DNA from: Muribaculum gordoncarteri
GTDB taxonomy: Bacteria > Bacteroidota > Bacteroidia > Bacteroidales > Muribaculaceae
Direction of reading: 5' to 3'
NCBI RefSeq assembly: GCF_004803695.1
Contig: NZ_CP039393.1
Span: 1,612,001 to 1,676,000 of the forward strand
DNA: 64,000 nt
Below, piece by piece: positions 35,195 through 44,535 of the stretch (position 1 is its first letter; each line of letters opens with the position of its first letter). The notes beneath the pieces are model-generated. The model worked only from the letters and a program-made list of their open reading frames with translations. It had not been told where the DNA came from and did not search any database. The position numbers and the translations under genes are program-made.

Positions 35195-35230
35195 AAGAGG
35201 TCGTTACACTGCGTAACGACCTCTTTTTTT
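35195..35230 (+). terminator. Terminator after the tRNA pair
   Basis: Perfect 13-bp stem AAGAGGTCGTTAC/GTAACGACCTCTT with a 5-nt loop and a long T run. Confidence 0.93.
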
Positions 35231-35239
35231 ATCGCCCTA

Positions 35240-35270
35240 TTGGTCGTATAAAAATAAATTTGTAAGTTTG
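35240..35270 (+). promoter_or_regulatory. Promoter of the histidine-degradation operon
   Basis: -7 box TAAGTTTG (35263-35270) with TTGG (35240-35243) 19 nt upstream, 26 nt before hutU. No operator was recognised. Confidence 0.6.
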
Positions 35271-35295
35271 CAGCATAAGATTAACCATATCACCC

Positions 35296-37302
35296 ATGAA
35301 ATTTTCGCTATCCGACAAGCTCCCCGAATATCCCGAATTTGTGCCGGGCATAAGGCGAGCACCCGACCGAGGCTACAGGCTTACAAAAGCACAAACCGAA
35401 ACAGCCTTAAAAAATGCGTTACGCTACATCCCCGAATCACTTCATGCCCAACTCGCTCCCGAGTTCATGGAAGAGTTGCTCACCCGAGGCAAAATATACG
35501 GTTACCGTTATCGTCCTCAAGGTGACTTGAAAGCAAAACCTATCGATGAATATAAAGGAAAATGCATCGAGGGCAAGGCTTTTCAGGTGATGATCGACAA
35601 TAATTTGTGTTTCGACATTGCTCTTTATCCCTATGAGCTCGTCACTTACGGCGAAACCGGCCAGGTGTGCCAAAACTGGATGCAATACCGGCTCATAAAG
35701 CAATATCTTGAGGAGCTCACTCAGGACCAGACACTCGTAATCGAGTCGGGACACCCTCTCGGCCTCTTCAAGTCGAAGCCCGAAGCACCCCGCGTAATCA
35801 TAACCAACTCCATGATGGTGGGACTTTTCGACAACATAAAGGATTGGGAAGTCGCAGCACAGATGGGAGTTGCCAACTATGGCCAGATGACTGCCGGCGG
35901 ATGGATGTACATAGGCCCGCAAGGCATCGTACACGGAACATTCAACACCCTGCTGAATGCAGGACGCATGAAACTCGGTGTGCCGCAGGACGGCAATCTG
36001 CGCGGACACTTATTTGTTTCGTCGGGACTCGGCGGCATGAGCGGCGCACAGCCCAAAGCAGCCGAAATTGCCGGAGCCACCGCTATAATCGCCGAAGTCG
36101 ACGCATCGCGCATCAAGACCCGTCACGATCAGGGATGGGTTCAATATGTAACCGACGACCTTGCCGAAGCCTATCGCCTTGCCCATGAATCAATGGAAGC
36201 AAAAGAGCCACGCTCAATCGCCTATCACGGCAATGTAGTGGACCTGTTGCAATATGCGCTCGACAACAACATTCACATCGAGCTTCTGAGCGACCAGACA
36301 TCATGTCACGCCGTATACGAAGGCGGATATTGTCCGGCAGGTGTGACATTTGAGGAGCGTACACGTTTACTGCGTGACGATCGCGATGAATTTGAGCGTC
36401 TTGTCAACACCTCATTGCACCGTCACTTCAACATCATAAAGCAGCTCGTAGAGCGCGGAACCTACTTCTTCGATTACGGCAACTCATTCATGAAAGCCAT
36501 ATATGACGCCGGAGTAAAGGAGATATCACGTAACGGCATCGACGAGAAGGACGGCTTTATATGGCCCTCCTACGTTGAGGACATAATGGGTCCCGAGCTG
36601 TTTGACTACGGTTACGGCCCGTTCCGCTGGGTATGCCTTAGCGGAAAACACAGCGACCTTATAAAGACCGACCACGCCGCAATGGAGTGCATCGACCCCA
36701 ATCGACGCGGACAGGACATGGACAACTGGATATGGATTCGCGACGCCGAGCGCAATGCCCTTGTCGTGGGAACCCAGGCGCGCATCCTTTACCAGGATGC
36801 CGAAGGACGCATGAAAATAGCGCTTCGATTCAACGAGATGGTGCGCAACGGCGAAGTCGGCCCCATCATGCTTGGACGCGACCACCACGATGTAAGCGGA
36901 ACCGACTCACCCTTCCGTGAAACTTCCAACATCAAGGATGGCAGCAACGTAATGGCCGACATGGCCGTACAGTGCTTTGCAGGAAACTGCGCCAGAGGCA
37001 TGAGTCTTGTAGCACTGCACAACGGCGGCGGCGTGGGAATAGGCAAGGCCATCAACGGCGGATTCGGAATGGTGTGCGACGGCTCGGAGCGCGTCGATGA
37101 GATACTGCGCTCGTCAATGCTGTGGGATGTAATGGGAGGTGTGGCCCGCCGTTCATGGGCACGAAATCCCAACGCCATGGCCACATCGCAAGAGTTCAAC
37201 GACAAAAACGGCGACTATTACCACATAACCATCCCGAACATAGCCGATGACGAATTGATAACCAACACAGTAAACAACTATTTAAACAAAAACGCAAAAT
37301 GA
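35296..37302 (+). CDS. hutU: Urocanate hydratase
   Basis: A 668-residue enzyme converting urocanate to imidazolonepropionate using tightly bound NAD+. It has the long form common in Bacteroidetes, with the conserved core YELVTYGETGQVCQNWMQ, SGHPLGLF, TAGGWMYIGPQGIVHGT and a nucleotide-binding SSGLGGMSGAQPKA. It is the first gene of a five-gene hut operon and overlaps ftcD by 4 bp. Confidence 0.96.
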   Translation: MKFSLSDKLPEYPEFVPGIRRAPDRGYRLTKAQTETALKNALRYIPESLHAQLAPEFMEELLTRGKIYGYRYRPQGDLKAKPIDEYKGKCIEGKAFQVMIDNNLCFDIALYPYELVTYGETGQVCQNWMQYRLIKQYLEELTQDQTLVIESGHPLGLFKSKPEAPRVIITNSMMVGLFDNIKDWEVAAQMGVANYGQMTAGGWMYIGPQGIVHGTFNTLLNAGRMKLGVPQDGNLRGHLFVSSGLGGMSGAQPKAAEIAGATAIIAEVDASRIKTRHDQGWVQYVTDDLAEAYRLAHESMEAKEPRSIAYHGNVVDLLQYALDNNIHIELLSDQTSCHAVYEGGYCPAGVTFEERTRLLRDDRDEFERLVNTSLHRHFNIIKQLVERGTYFFDYGNSFMKAIYDAGVKEISRNGIDEKDGFIWPSYVEDIMGPELFDYGYGPFRWVCLSGKHSDLIKTDHAAMECIDPNRRGQDMDNWIWIRDAERNALVVGTQARILYQDAEGRMKIALRFNEMVRNGEVGPIMLGRDHHDVSGTDSPFRETSNIKDGSNVMADMAVQCFAGNCARGMSLVALHNGGGVGIGKAINGGFGMVCDGSERVDEILRSSMLWDVMGGVARRSWARNPNAMATSQEFNDKNGDYYHITIPNIADDELITNTVNNYLNKNAK

Positions 37303-38201
37303 GCTGGACTAAAATAATGGAGTGCGTGCCTAACTTCAGCGAAGGGCGCGACCTTGAAAAGATAGATAAGATTGTAAACCCGTTTCGCAGCAAAGAAGGA
37401 GTTAAACTGCTCGACTACAGCAATGACATCGACCACAACCGACTTGTTGTAACCGTAGTAGGACAACCCGAAGCACTCAAAGAGGCTGTAATCGAAGCCA
37501 TAGGCATAGCTGTCCAACTGATCGACCTGAATCACCATCAAGGCCAGCATCCGCGCATGGGAGCTGCCGATGTAGTGCCTTTCATTCCCATAAAAGGCTG
37601 CACCATGGACGATGCAATTGCATTGTCACGTGAAGTAGGCGCAACGGTTGCCGAGCGTTACAATCTTCCCGTATTCCTGTATGAGAAATCGGCATCGGCA
37701 CCTCATCGCGAAAATCTTGCAGCAGTGCGCAAGGGTGAGTTTGAAGGCATGGCCGAAAAGATAAAACTCCCCGAATGGCATCCCGACTTCGGACCGGCCG
37801 AACGCCATCCGACAGCCGGAACAGTAGCCATAGGAGCACGCATGCCTCTTGTAGCCTACAACATAAATCTCGACACTCCAAGCCTTGAAATAGCCCACGG
37901 CATAGCCAAGAAGATACGCTTCATAGGCGGTGGCCTGCGTTACTGCAAAGCAATGGGAGTGGAACTTAAAGAGCGCGGCATAACCCAAGTGTCGATCAAC
38001 ATGACCGACTACACCAAGACAGCACTCTACCAGGCCATGGAGATGGTGCGCTTTGAGGCTCGCCGTTACGGAGTAAACGTAGTCGGCAGCGAAATAATAG
38101 GCCTCGTGCCCATGGCTGCACTCATCGACACATCGGCCTACTACCTCGGACTCGAAAACTTCTCCATGCAACAGGTGCTTGAAGCACGCATAATGGAATA
38201 A
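37299..38201 (+). CDS. ftcD: Glutamate formimidoyltransferase
   Basis: A 300-residue enzyme moving the formimino group from formimidoglutamate to tetrahydrofolate. It shows the family start KIMECVPNFSEGRDLEKID, the catalytic-site HHQGQHPRMGAADVVPF and the C-terminal GSEIIGLVPMAAL. In animals this domain is fused to the cyclodeaminase; here that activity is encoded two genes downstream (39459-40085). The ATG overlaps the hutU stop. Confidence 0.95.
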   Translation: MSWTKIMECVPNFSEGRDLEKIDKIVNPFRSKEGVKLLDYSNDIDHNRLVVTVVGQPEALKEAVIEAIGIAVQLIDLNHHQGQHPRMGAADVVPFIPIKGCTMDDAIALSREVGATVAERYNLPVFLYEKSASAPHRENLAAVRKGEFEGMAEKIKLPEWHPDFGPAERHPTAGTVAIGARMPLVAYNINLDTPSLEIAHGIAKKIRFIGGGLRYCKAMGVELKERGITQVSINMTDYTKTALYQAMEMVRFEARRYGVNVVGSEIIGLVPMAALIDTSAYYLGLENFSMQQVLEARIME

Positions 38202-38207
38202 ACGCCC

Positions 38208-39446
38208 ATGTCGACATTACGAATAATCCACGCCAACATCCTCACGCCTAAGGGTCGCAAGGCCCTTCACGGCAAAGCGATGAACGAGCTTCACCATATA
38301 CCCGACGGTGAAATAACGATAGTAGACGGGACTATCGACTATGTGGGTCACGTGCGCGAAAACATCGACATCACCGCCATCGATGCACAAGGCCGAGTGG
38401 TTCTGCCCGGATTTGTAGACTCACACACCCATTTGGTGTTCGGCGGTTTCCGTCCCGAAGAATTCATGTGGCGAATGCGTGGTGACAGCTATATGTCGAT
38501 AATGGAGCGTGGAGGAGGCATAGTCAACACAATGAAATCAACCCGCGAGGCATCGACCGAACAGCTCGTTGAAAAGACGCGTCACTTCATCGACATAATG
38601 AGCCGCATGGGTGTCACGACAGTCGAAGCAAAGAGCGGTTACGGACTCGACCGCGAAGCCGAGTTGAAACAACTGCGCGTAATGGCCGAAATCAACGATG
38701 ATCCCGAACGCAAAGTCGACATAGCCACAACCTATCTCGGCGCACATGCCCTGCCGCCCGAGTATGACGGTCGACATGACGAATATATCGATTTCATAAT
38801 ACGTGAGATGCTGCCCGAAGTCAAGAAGCAAAATCTCGCCGAAAATTGCGACATATTCTGCGAACGCGGAGTTTTCACCGTGGAACAGTCACGACGACTG
38901 CTTAAGGCAGCCGCCGACATGGGTTACGGCATAAAAATCCATGCCGACGAGATAGTGACCACAGGAGGTGCCGAACTGTCGGCTGAGCTGAACGCATTGT
39001 CGGCCGATCACCTGCTTCACGCATCGGATGAAGGCATAAAGGCGATGGCCCACAGCGATGTGGTGGCAACTCTGCTGCCGCTGACGGCATTCACGCTGCG
39101 CGAGCCCTACGCCCACGGACGCGAAATGATTGACTCCGGATGTGCCGTGGCATTGGCCACCGACCTTAACCCCGGAAGCTGCTGCAGCGGCTCAATACCG
39201 TTGACATTCGCCCTCGCATGCATCTACATGAACCTCTCGGTTGAAGAGGCCATAACCGCACTTACACTCAACGGAGCTGCGGCAATAGGCCGAGCCGAAT
39301 ATATCGGCTCACTTGAACCGGGCAAGCTCGGCGACCTCGTGATGCTCGACTCCGACACTCACTACACGCTACCCTATTACACCGGCATGAACTCAGTAAT
39401 CATGACTGTAAAGCGCGGCCGGATTGTTTCGTATAACAACAATTAA
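38208..39446 (+). CDS. hutI: Imidazolonepropionase
   Basis: A 412-residue amidohydrolase-superfamily enzyme that opens imidazolonepropionate to formimidoglutamate. Metal ligands are visible: FVDSHTHLVFGG, the HADEIVTTGG His, SADHLLHAS and the late Asp in ALATDLNPGSC. It begins 6 bp after ftcD. Confidence 0.95.
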   Translation: MSTLRIIHANILTPKGRKALHGKAMNELHHIPDGEITIVDGTIDYVGHVRENIDITAIDAQGRVVLPGFVDSHTHLVFGGFRPEEFMWRMRGDSYMSIMERGGGIVNTMKSTREASTEQLVEKTRHFIDIMSRMGVTTVEAKSGYGLDREAELKQLRVMAEINDDPERKVDIATTYLGAHALPPEYDGRHDEYIDFIIREMLPEVKKQNLAENCDIFCERGVFTVEQSRRLLKAAADMGYGIKIHADEIVTTGGAELSAELNALSADHLLHASDEGIKAMAHSDVVATLLPLTAFTLREPYAHGREMIDSGCAVALATDLNPGSCCSGSIPLTFALACIYMNLSVEEAITALTLNGAAAIGRAEYIGSLEPGKLGDLVMLDSDTHYTLPYYTGMNSVIMTVKRGRIVSYNNN

Positions 39447-39458
39447 CCTGAATAAACC

Positions 39459-40085
39459 ATGTTGACCGATCTATCAGTAAAAGATTTTCTAAACAAGACC
39501 GCAGGCAACGACCCCGTACCCGGCGGAGGCAGCATCTCGGCCCTTAACGGAGCCATAGCCGCAGCACTCGGCGAAATGGTGACACGCCTCACGATAGGCC
39601 GAAAGAAATATGCCGACCGTGAAGCCGAAATGACGACATTGCTTGCCGAAATAGAGCCTGTACGTAACGAACTCGAAGCCGACATTGACCGCGACAGCGA
39701 TGCTTACAATCTCGTGTTTGACGCATTCAAGCTTCCCAAGGACACCGACGAGGAGAAATCGACAAGAAGCGCCGCAATACAATCGGCTACGAAATATGCA
39801 GCCGAAGTGCCTATGCAGGTTGCCCGCCGCGTAATCTCCATCATGCCCAAACTCGAAGTGATAGCACGCACCGGCAACCAGAATGCCGTAACCGATGCCT
39901 GCGTAGCCACAATGTGCGCACGCACGGCAGTTCTCGGAGCTTTGATGAACGTGCGCATCAACCTTTCATCGATCAAGGACGAAGATTACGTAAAAACTAT
40001 GGCGCTCGAAGCATCCTCTCTACAGGACCAAGCAGTGGCCATCGAGAAGCGAGTGCTTGACTATCTTAATGAAAATCTACAATAA
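39459..40085 (+). CDS. fchA: Formimidotetrahydrofolate cyclodeaminase
   Basis: A 208-residue all-helical protein of the FTCD C-terminal family: FLNKTAGNDPVPGGGSISAL near the start (folate-site PGGGS), then long helices with DRDSDAYNLVFDAFKLP and the TDACVATMCARTAVLGA segment. It releases ammonia from 5-formimino-THF to give methenyl-THF. Its position beside ftcD supports this role. Confidence 0.92.
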   Translation: MLTDLSVKDFLNKTAGNDPVPGGGSISALNGAIAAALGEMVTRLTIGRKKYADREAEMTTLLAEIEPVRNELEADIDRDSDAYNLVFDAFKLPKDTDEEKSTRSAAIQSATKYAAEVPMQVARRVISIMPKLEVIARTGNQNAVTDACVATMCARTAVLGALMNVRINLSSIKDEDYVKTMALEASSLQDQAVAIEKRVLDYLNENLQ

Positions 40086-40096
40086 ACCAATCACCA

Positions 40097-41596
40097 ATGA
40101 GCAAAAACATATTTCAAATAGGCAATGGCGACCTCACATTTGAGGACATTGAACGAATAATCAACGAGAATCTCAAACTCGAACTCTCGCCTGCGGCCAA
40201 AGAGCGAATTGAAAAGTGCCGAAACTATCTCGACCGCAAAATCGAAGAATCGACCGAACCTCTTTACGGCATTACAACAGGATTCGGATCGCTGTGTACC
40301 AAAAACATCTCGCTCGACGAGCTCAACACACTACAGGAAAACCTCGTGAAGAGCCATGCCTGCAGTGTAGGCAACGAAATTCCCCATGTAATAGTGAAGC
40401 TCATGTTCCTGCTGAAGGCTCATGCGCTTTCATTGGGCCATAGCGGTGTGCAGCTGATAACAGTGCAGCGCATCATCGACTTCTTCAACAACGATGTCAT
40501 GCCCATTGTCTACGACCGTGGCTCACTCGGCGCATCGGGCGACCTCGCCCCTCTCGCCAATCTGTTCCTCCCCCTTATCGGCGTAGGTGATGTATATTAT
40601 AAAGGGAAACGCTGCGAGGCGATAAGCGTGCTCGACGAATTTGGATGGGAGCCCATAAAGCTGAAAAGCAAAGAGGGCCTCGCGCTGCTCAACGGCACCC
40701 AGTTCATGAGCGCAAACGGCGTTTACGCGCTGTTGAAAGCTATGCGCCTGTCCAAGAAAGCCGACCTCATCGCCGCCATTTCACTTGAAGCCTACGACGG
40801 CCTGCTGGCTCCCTTCATGGACTGCATACAGCAGATGCGTCCCCATAAGGGCCAGATAGAAACCGGCAACAACTTCAGGCACCTCCTTGAAGGAAGCGAA
40901 ATAATAAACCGTCCCAAGAAGCACGTACAGGACCCCTACTCCTTCCGTTGCATACCTCAGGTACATGGCGCAACCAAGGATGCAATAAGGCACGCCGCAT
41001 CGGTGCTGCTGACTGAAATCAACTCAGTGACCGACAACCCGACCATATTCCCCGACGAAGACCTCATCATTTCGGGAGGTAACTTCCACGGTCAGCCCCT
41101 TGCACTGGTCTATGACTATCTTGCAATAGCCATGGCCGAACTCGGCAACATATCGGAGCGTCGTGTGGCTCAATTGATAATGGGACTCCGAGGTCTTCCC
41201 GAATTCCTTGTAGCCGAACCGGGACTCAACTCCGGATTCATGATTCCGCAATATGCCGCAGCATCGATGGTAAGCCAGAACAAGATGTACTGCTACGCTG
41301 CATCAAGCGACTCAATCGTGTCGAGCAACGGACAGGAGGATCATGTGAGCATGGGAGCCAATGCAGCCACCAAGCTTTACAAGGTCATGGACAATCTTGA
41401 ACTGATATTGTCGATAGAGCTGATGAATGCGGCTCAGGGCATCGAATTCCGTCGTCCACTCAAGTCGTCGCCCTACATCGAGAAGTTCCTGAAAGCCTAC
41501 CGCAACGAAGTGCCCTTCATTCGCGAGGACATCGTCATGTACAAGGAGATTCACAAGTCGCAGGCGTTCCTTAAACGCTGGAAATGCGATTTTTAA
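40097..41596 (+). CDS. hutH: Histidine ammonia-lyase
   Basis: A 499-residue lyase that deaminates histidine to urocanate, the first step of the pathway. The self-forming MIO prosthetic group comes from Ala146-Ser147-Gly148 in GSLGASGDLAPLANL. FHGQPLALVYDYL and SSNGQEDHVSMGANAATK are further active-site motifs. It is the last gene of the operon; its terminator is partly inside the target duplication of the neighbouring IS. Confidence 0.96.
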   Translation: MSKNIFQIGNGDLTFEDIERIINENLKLELSPAAKERIEKCRNYLDRKIEESTEPLYGITTGFGSLCTKNISLDELNTLQENLVKSHACSVGNEIPHVIVKLMFLLKAHALSLGHSGVQLITVQRIIDFFNNDVMPIVYDRGSLGASGDLAPLANLFLPLIGVGDVYYKGKRCEAISVLDEFGWEPIKLKSKEGLALLNGTQFMSANGVYALLKAMRLSKKADLIAAISLEAYDGLLAPFMDCIQQMRPHKGQIETGNNFRHLLEGSEIINRPKKHVQDPYSFRCIPQVHGATKDAIRHAASVLLTEINSVTDNPTIFPDEDLIISGGNFHGQPLALVYDYLAIAMAELGNISERRVAQLIMGLRGLPEFLVAEPGLNSGFMIPQYAAASMVSQNKMYCYAASSDSIVSSNGQEDHVSMGANAATKLYKVMDNLELILSIELMNAAQGIEFRRPLKSSPYIEKFLKAYRNEVPFIREDIVMYKEIHKSQAFLKRWKCDF

Positions 41597-41619
41597 ACTG
41601 AATATTGACAAAATAATGA

Positions 41620-41657
41620 CTGCAGGAGTGTTATTTTTAACATTTCCTGCAGTTTTA
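41620..41657 (+). terminator. Terminator of the hut operon
   Basis: Stem CTGCAGGA/TTCCTGCAG with a further TGTTA/TAACA part and TTTTA tail. The right part of it was duplicated with the IS insertion. Confidence 0.75.
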
Positions 41658-41685
41658 CTTTGTAATATGCGCAAAAATCAATACC
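41626..41685. repeat. 60-bp target site duplication, left copy
   Basis: Identical over 60 bp to 43709-43768. It begins GAGTGTTATTTTTAACATTT and ends GCAAAAATCAATACC, where the IS starts. The duplicated promoter here is broken: the -33 TTTG (41659-41662) remains but the -7 position reads TACCCCAT. Confidence 0.93.
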
Positions 41686-41713
41686 CCATCTTTTACAGTC
41701 CAAAAACGAGCAA

Positions 41714-41753
41714 ACCCTTTTGTACATTGGCGTGAAGCCATGTGCAAAAGGGT
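41714..41753 (-). terminator. Hairpin at the transposase 3' end
   Basis: Imperfect 17-bp stem (ACCCTTTTGTACATTGGC against GCCATGTGCAAAAGGGT), on the minus strand followed by TTGCTCGTTTTT. Confidence 0.65.
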
Positions 41754-41788
41754 CTATATATGTAGCACTGGAATGGGGTTATCTATAT

Positions 41789-43594
41789 TTAACCTTTTTT
41801 AATATTAGCAATAATCTGTTTGATTTTCTGACGAGTAACAATCTCGGTGTCGAGTCTGAAGCCGGCTTTGGCATGTAGGTCATCGGTAAGATCATCCCGT
41901 GTGAAGTTAGGCTTGTAGCCTTCTCCCTTGACTATGTTCATAGTCATTGACCGTAGTTTCTCAATTATAGCGGAGGATGTGTATTTATAGTTCAGTTCCT
42001 TTTCCATTATTCTGAAGAGCAGTAGTGTGATAAAGCAGACAATGAAGTGGGCCCTTATGTGTTCCGCCGTCCAGACGAAGACGGGTCGACCCTTGAAGTC
42101 AGTCTTGATGACCCTGAAGGCATCCTCCGACTCCCAGCGGTTATGGTTCAGTTCGATGATTTTCGTCACATTGTCAGACAGATCCGTACATATCGCATAG
42201 AAGCCGTCATATTTTTCTTCTTCTGATATGGCGTCAAGATTCAGGGAGACGGTTCTGAATACCGCAACCTCGCCGTCTTCTGTGGCGTAGGTCTCGGAAA
42301 GGAACCTGTCAGGGCTCTTATAAGATTTGGTCAATGTCCTGTTTCCACGTGCATTGCTGTCAGCCTTGTCAATCTCGCGTTGACGCAGGAATCGGAGGTA
42401 GTCGCGGTATTTGTATGAAAATGTCACAATCAATCTTTGAGAGAACTTTGTCTTTTCATTGACAATCCAACGCTCGCGATAAAAAGTGCGGTCTCCGTAA
42501 TAACGGGCAGTATCGGCATCAGTCAGGTCAAACTCCAGTTCATCCTCGTCTGCATCCCGGTACCGCTTGTCTTTTTGTACCGTGTCGGACTTTACAAGTT
42601 TCCATCCTGTCGGTTCCAGACACCAGTCCCTGAGATTATCCTCCAGTTTCTTTATTGACTGCACCGTTATGAATGATCTTTCTGCTGTGGAGTTATATGA
42701 CCGGTTGCCTTCAGAAGAGAGACCTCCGTCTGTACAGACTACAATCTTGCTGACCCCCATCTTCTCAACTATAATCTTTTCAGTTGGAATCAAGGTAGTC
42801 TGTTCGTTGGCATTGCCGGGATTGATGCACATCGCAACCGGCATGCCGGAGTTGTCGATGAACATACCCATCTGTACGATGGGGTTCGGTCGATGTTCCT
42901 TGGAGACTCCGTACTTGCGTATACGTTCATGAACGTTCCCTTTTTTGTCTGTCACATAGTCCGGATCGGCAGATTCTCTCTCGAAAAAATAGTTGGTGCA
43001 GTCATAGTACATGACGGTCGTATCCCGTTCGACAACCTTTGACGAATTAAGGAAAAGTCTCTTCTGGATGTATTCACCGTGTCTGTCCAGGATATCCAGA
43101 CTCCTGTAGATATGCTGTTTTTCTATATCAAAAGGCTCGATATAGCTTCCGCTCCTGCGATAATTACCTAGTTTTGAAGCCGGTCTCAAAAGCCGTTCGT
43201 AGACCATCAGCTCCAGAACTTTGTTGAAATCGAAGTCGAACTTATGTTTACGTGAGATTGCCTCGCATATCCTGTCCATCCCGACCTTATGGTACAGCCG
43301 TTTAAGAAACAGATATCCGCTCTCGCAACTCTGAGCCTCGCCTTTTTCAATAAGCTTTGTGGGCGACAGACGTGATATTATCACCTGCCGGCCCTCCTTC
43401 TCCTGTGCCGTAAGCCTGGCGATATATCCCCTGGCCCATTCAACAGGATCTCTGTCTCCGCATCTCTGACGAACTTCCTCAAGCGTTCCAAGGCGCTCAT
43501 GGATTCTTGAGGTACTTTTGCCGTTCTTGTCCCTGTATGCCTTCTGTACATAAAGGATGGAAGTCTTTTTTGTCTTGGTTATTTTCAGCTTCAT
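41789..43594 (-). CDS. IS1634-family DDE transposase
   Basis: A 601-residue transposase. An N-terminal basic region (KLKITKTKKTSILYVQKAYR) is followed by a DDE catalytic domain: first Asp in TVMYYDCTNYFFE, second in IVVCTDGGLSSEG and Glu in NRWESEDAFRVIKTDF. The frame is intact over its full length, so the element may be active. AT/codon character is similar to its surroundings. Confidence 0.92.
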   Translation of the reverse strand: MKLKITKTKKTSILYVQKAYRDKNGKSTSRIHERLGTLEEVRQRCGDRDPVEWARGYIARLTAQEKEGRQVIISRLSPTKLIEKGEAQSCESGYLFLKRLYHKVGMDRICEAISRKHKFDFDFNKVLELMVYERLLRPASKLGNYRRSGSYIEPFDIEKQHIYRSLDILDRHGEYIQKRLFLNSSKVVERDTTVMYYDCTNYFFERESADPDYVTDKKGNVHERIRKYGVSKEHRPNPIVQMGMFIDNSGMPVAMCINPGNANEQTTLIPTEKIIVEKMGVSKIVVCTDGGLSSEGNRSYNSTAERSFITVQSIKKLEDNLRDWCLEPTGWKLVKSDTVQKDKRYRDADEDELEFDLTDADTARYYGDRTFYRERWIVNEKTKFSQRLIVTFSYKYRDYLRFLRQREIDKADSNARGNRTLTKSYKSPDRFLSETYATEDGEVAVFRTVSLNLDAISEEEKYDGFYAICTDLSDNVTKIIELNHNRWESEDAFRVIKTDFKGRPVFVWTAEHIRAHFIVCFITLLLFRIMEKELNYKYTSSAIIEKLRSMTMNIVKGEGYKPNFTRDDLTDDLHAKAGFRLDTEIVTRQKIKQIIANIKKG

Positions 43595-43708
43595 ATTATG
43601 CCGCCCTGCCGTTGATTGCTACACGGTGCTACAAAGATAGTAATAAAATTTGACACGTGCAAGCGTGCCAGCAAAAAAGATTCATGAAAATGCAACTGTC
43701 AAACTACC

Positions 43709-43768
43709 GAGTGTTATTTTTAACATTTCCTGCAGTTTTACTTTGTAATATGCGCAAAAATCAATACC
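43709..43768. repeat. 60-bp target site duplication, right copy
   Basis: Perfect repeat of 41626-41685. Its last four bases (TACC) join TTTG to restore the rplY -7 box. Confidence 0.93.
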
Positions 43769-43772
43769 TTTG
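43742..43772 (+). promoter_or_regulatory. Canonical rplY promoter, mostly inside the target duplication
   Basis: TTTG (43742-43745), 19-nt spacer, TACCTTTG (43765-43772). The first seven-eighths lie in the duplicated DNA, so the IS was inserted without harming it. Confidence 0.8.
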
Positions 43773-43864
43773 CACCGCTTTTTAGCATCCCGTGTGATGG
43801 GAAATTAAGGAGCATTACAAGTATCACTTAATTTTGAGTAACACAACTAAACTATTTCAACGAA
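43773..43864 (+). promoter_or_regulatory. Possible structured leader of rplY
   Basis: About 85-nt leader with an 8-bp stem AAATTAAG (43802-43809)/CTTAATTT (43827-43834) and a smaller CCC/GGG hairpin before it. Ribosomal-protein leaders are often autoregulated, but no known motif was recognised. Confidence 0.3.
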
Positions 43865-44509
43865 ATGAAAACTTATCAGTTATCAGCCGAGCCCCGTACC
43901 GATTTGGGTAAGAAGGCCGCCAAGGCACTCCGTGCCGAGAACAAAATCCCCGTAGTGCTTAACGGTGGTGAAATCGTAGAACTTCCCTACACCGCAGCTC
44001 TCAAGCCCGGTGAGAAGATTGTAGAAATCGGTCGTGGCAGAGGTCTTGTAACTACCGACCTCGCAGTAAGCAACGAGGATGTGCGCAAGCTCATATACAC
44101 TCCCGACATCTACGCAATCGAGCTCGACATCAACGGCGAAAAGCGCAATGCTGTTCTCCGCGAAATCCAGTTCCACCCTGTAAAGGATTCAATCCTCCAC
44201 ATCGACCTTCTTGAGGTTAACGACAAGAAGCCCGTTGTAGTTGAAGTTCCCGTACAGCTCGAAGGCCACGCCGAAGGTGTTAAGGCCGGTGGTAAGCTCA
44301 ACCTCTCAATGAAGAAGATTAAGGTTAAGGCTCCCTACACTGCAATTCCCGAACGCGTTGTCATCAACATCGACAACCTCGGTCTTGGCAAGACACTTCA
44401 GATTGGCGACCTCCACTTCGAGGGCCTCGAACTGATGAATGCAAAGAACGCTGTTGTTTGCGCCGTTCAGCTCACCCGTGCCGCTCGTGGTGCACAGGCT
44501 AAGGCTTAA
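43865..44509 (+). CDS. rplY: 50S ribosomal protein L25/general stress protein Ctc
   Basis: A 214-residue long-form L25 (TL5/CTC type) binding 5S rRNA: N-terminal L25 domain (about 1-95, starting MKTYQLSAEPRTDLGKKAAK) and C-terminal beta domain (about 98-195). It ends with an Ala/Arg-rich tail. It heads the rplY-pth-hslR unit, as in many bacteria. Confidence 0.95.
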   Translation: MKTYQLSAEPRTDLGKKAAKALRAENKIPVVLNGGEIVELPYTAALKPGEKIVEIGRGRGLVTTDLAVSNEDVRKLIYTPDIYAIELDINGEKRNAVLREIQFHPVKDSILHIDLLEVNDKKPVVVEVPVQLEGHAEGVKAGGKLNLSMKKIKVKAPYTAIPERVVINIDNLGLGKTLQIGDLHFEGLELMNAKNAVVCAVQLTRAARGAQAKA

Positions 44510-44535
44510 ACCCCACAACCTATTAAATTGATTGA

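Larger units (their letters stand above)
41686..43708 (-). mobile_element. IS1634-family insertion sequence, 2023 bp
   Basis: Bounded by 60-bp direct repeats; the IS1634 group is known for unusually long and variable target duplications. Ends are imperfect inverted repeats: CCATCTTTTACAGTCC on the left against GGTAGTTTGACAGTTG read from the right, sharing TTTnACAGT. One transposase gene fills it. A 40-bp hairpin (41714-41753, ACCCTTTTG/CAAAAGGGT) ends its transcript. Confidence 0.85.
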
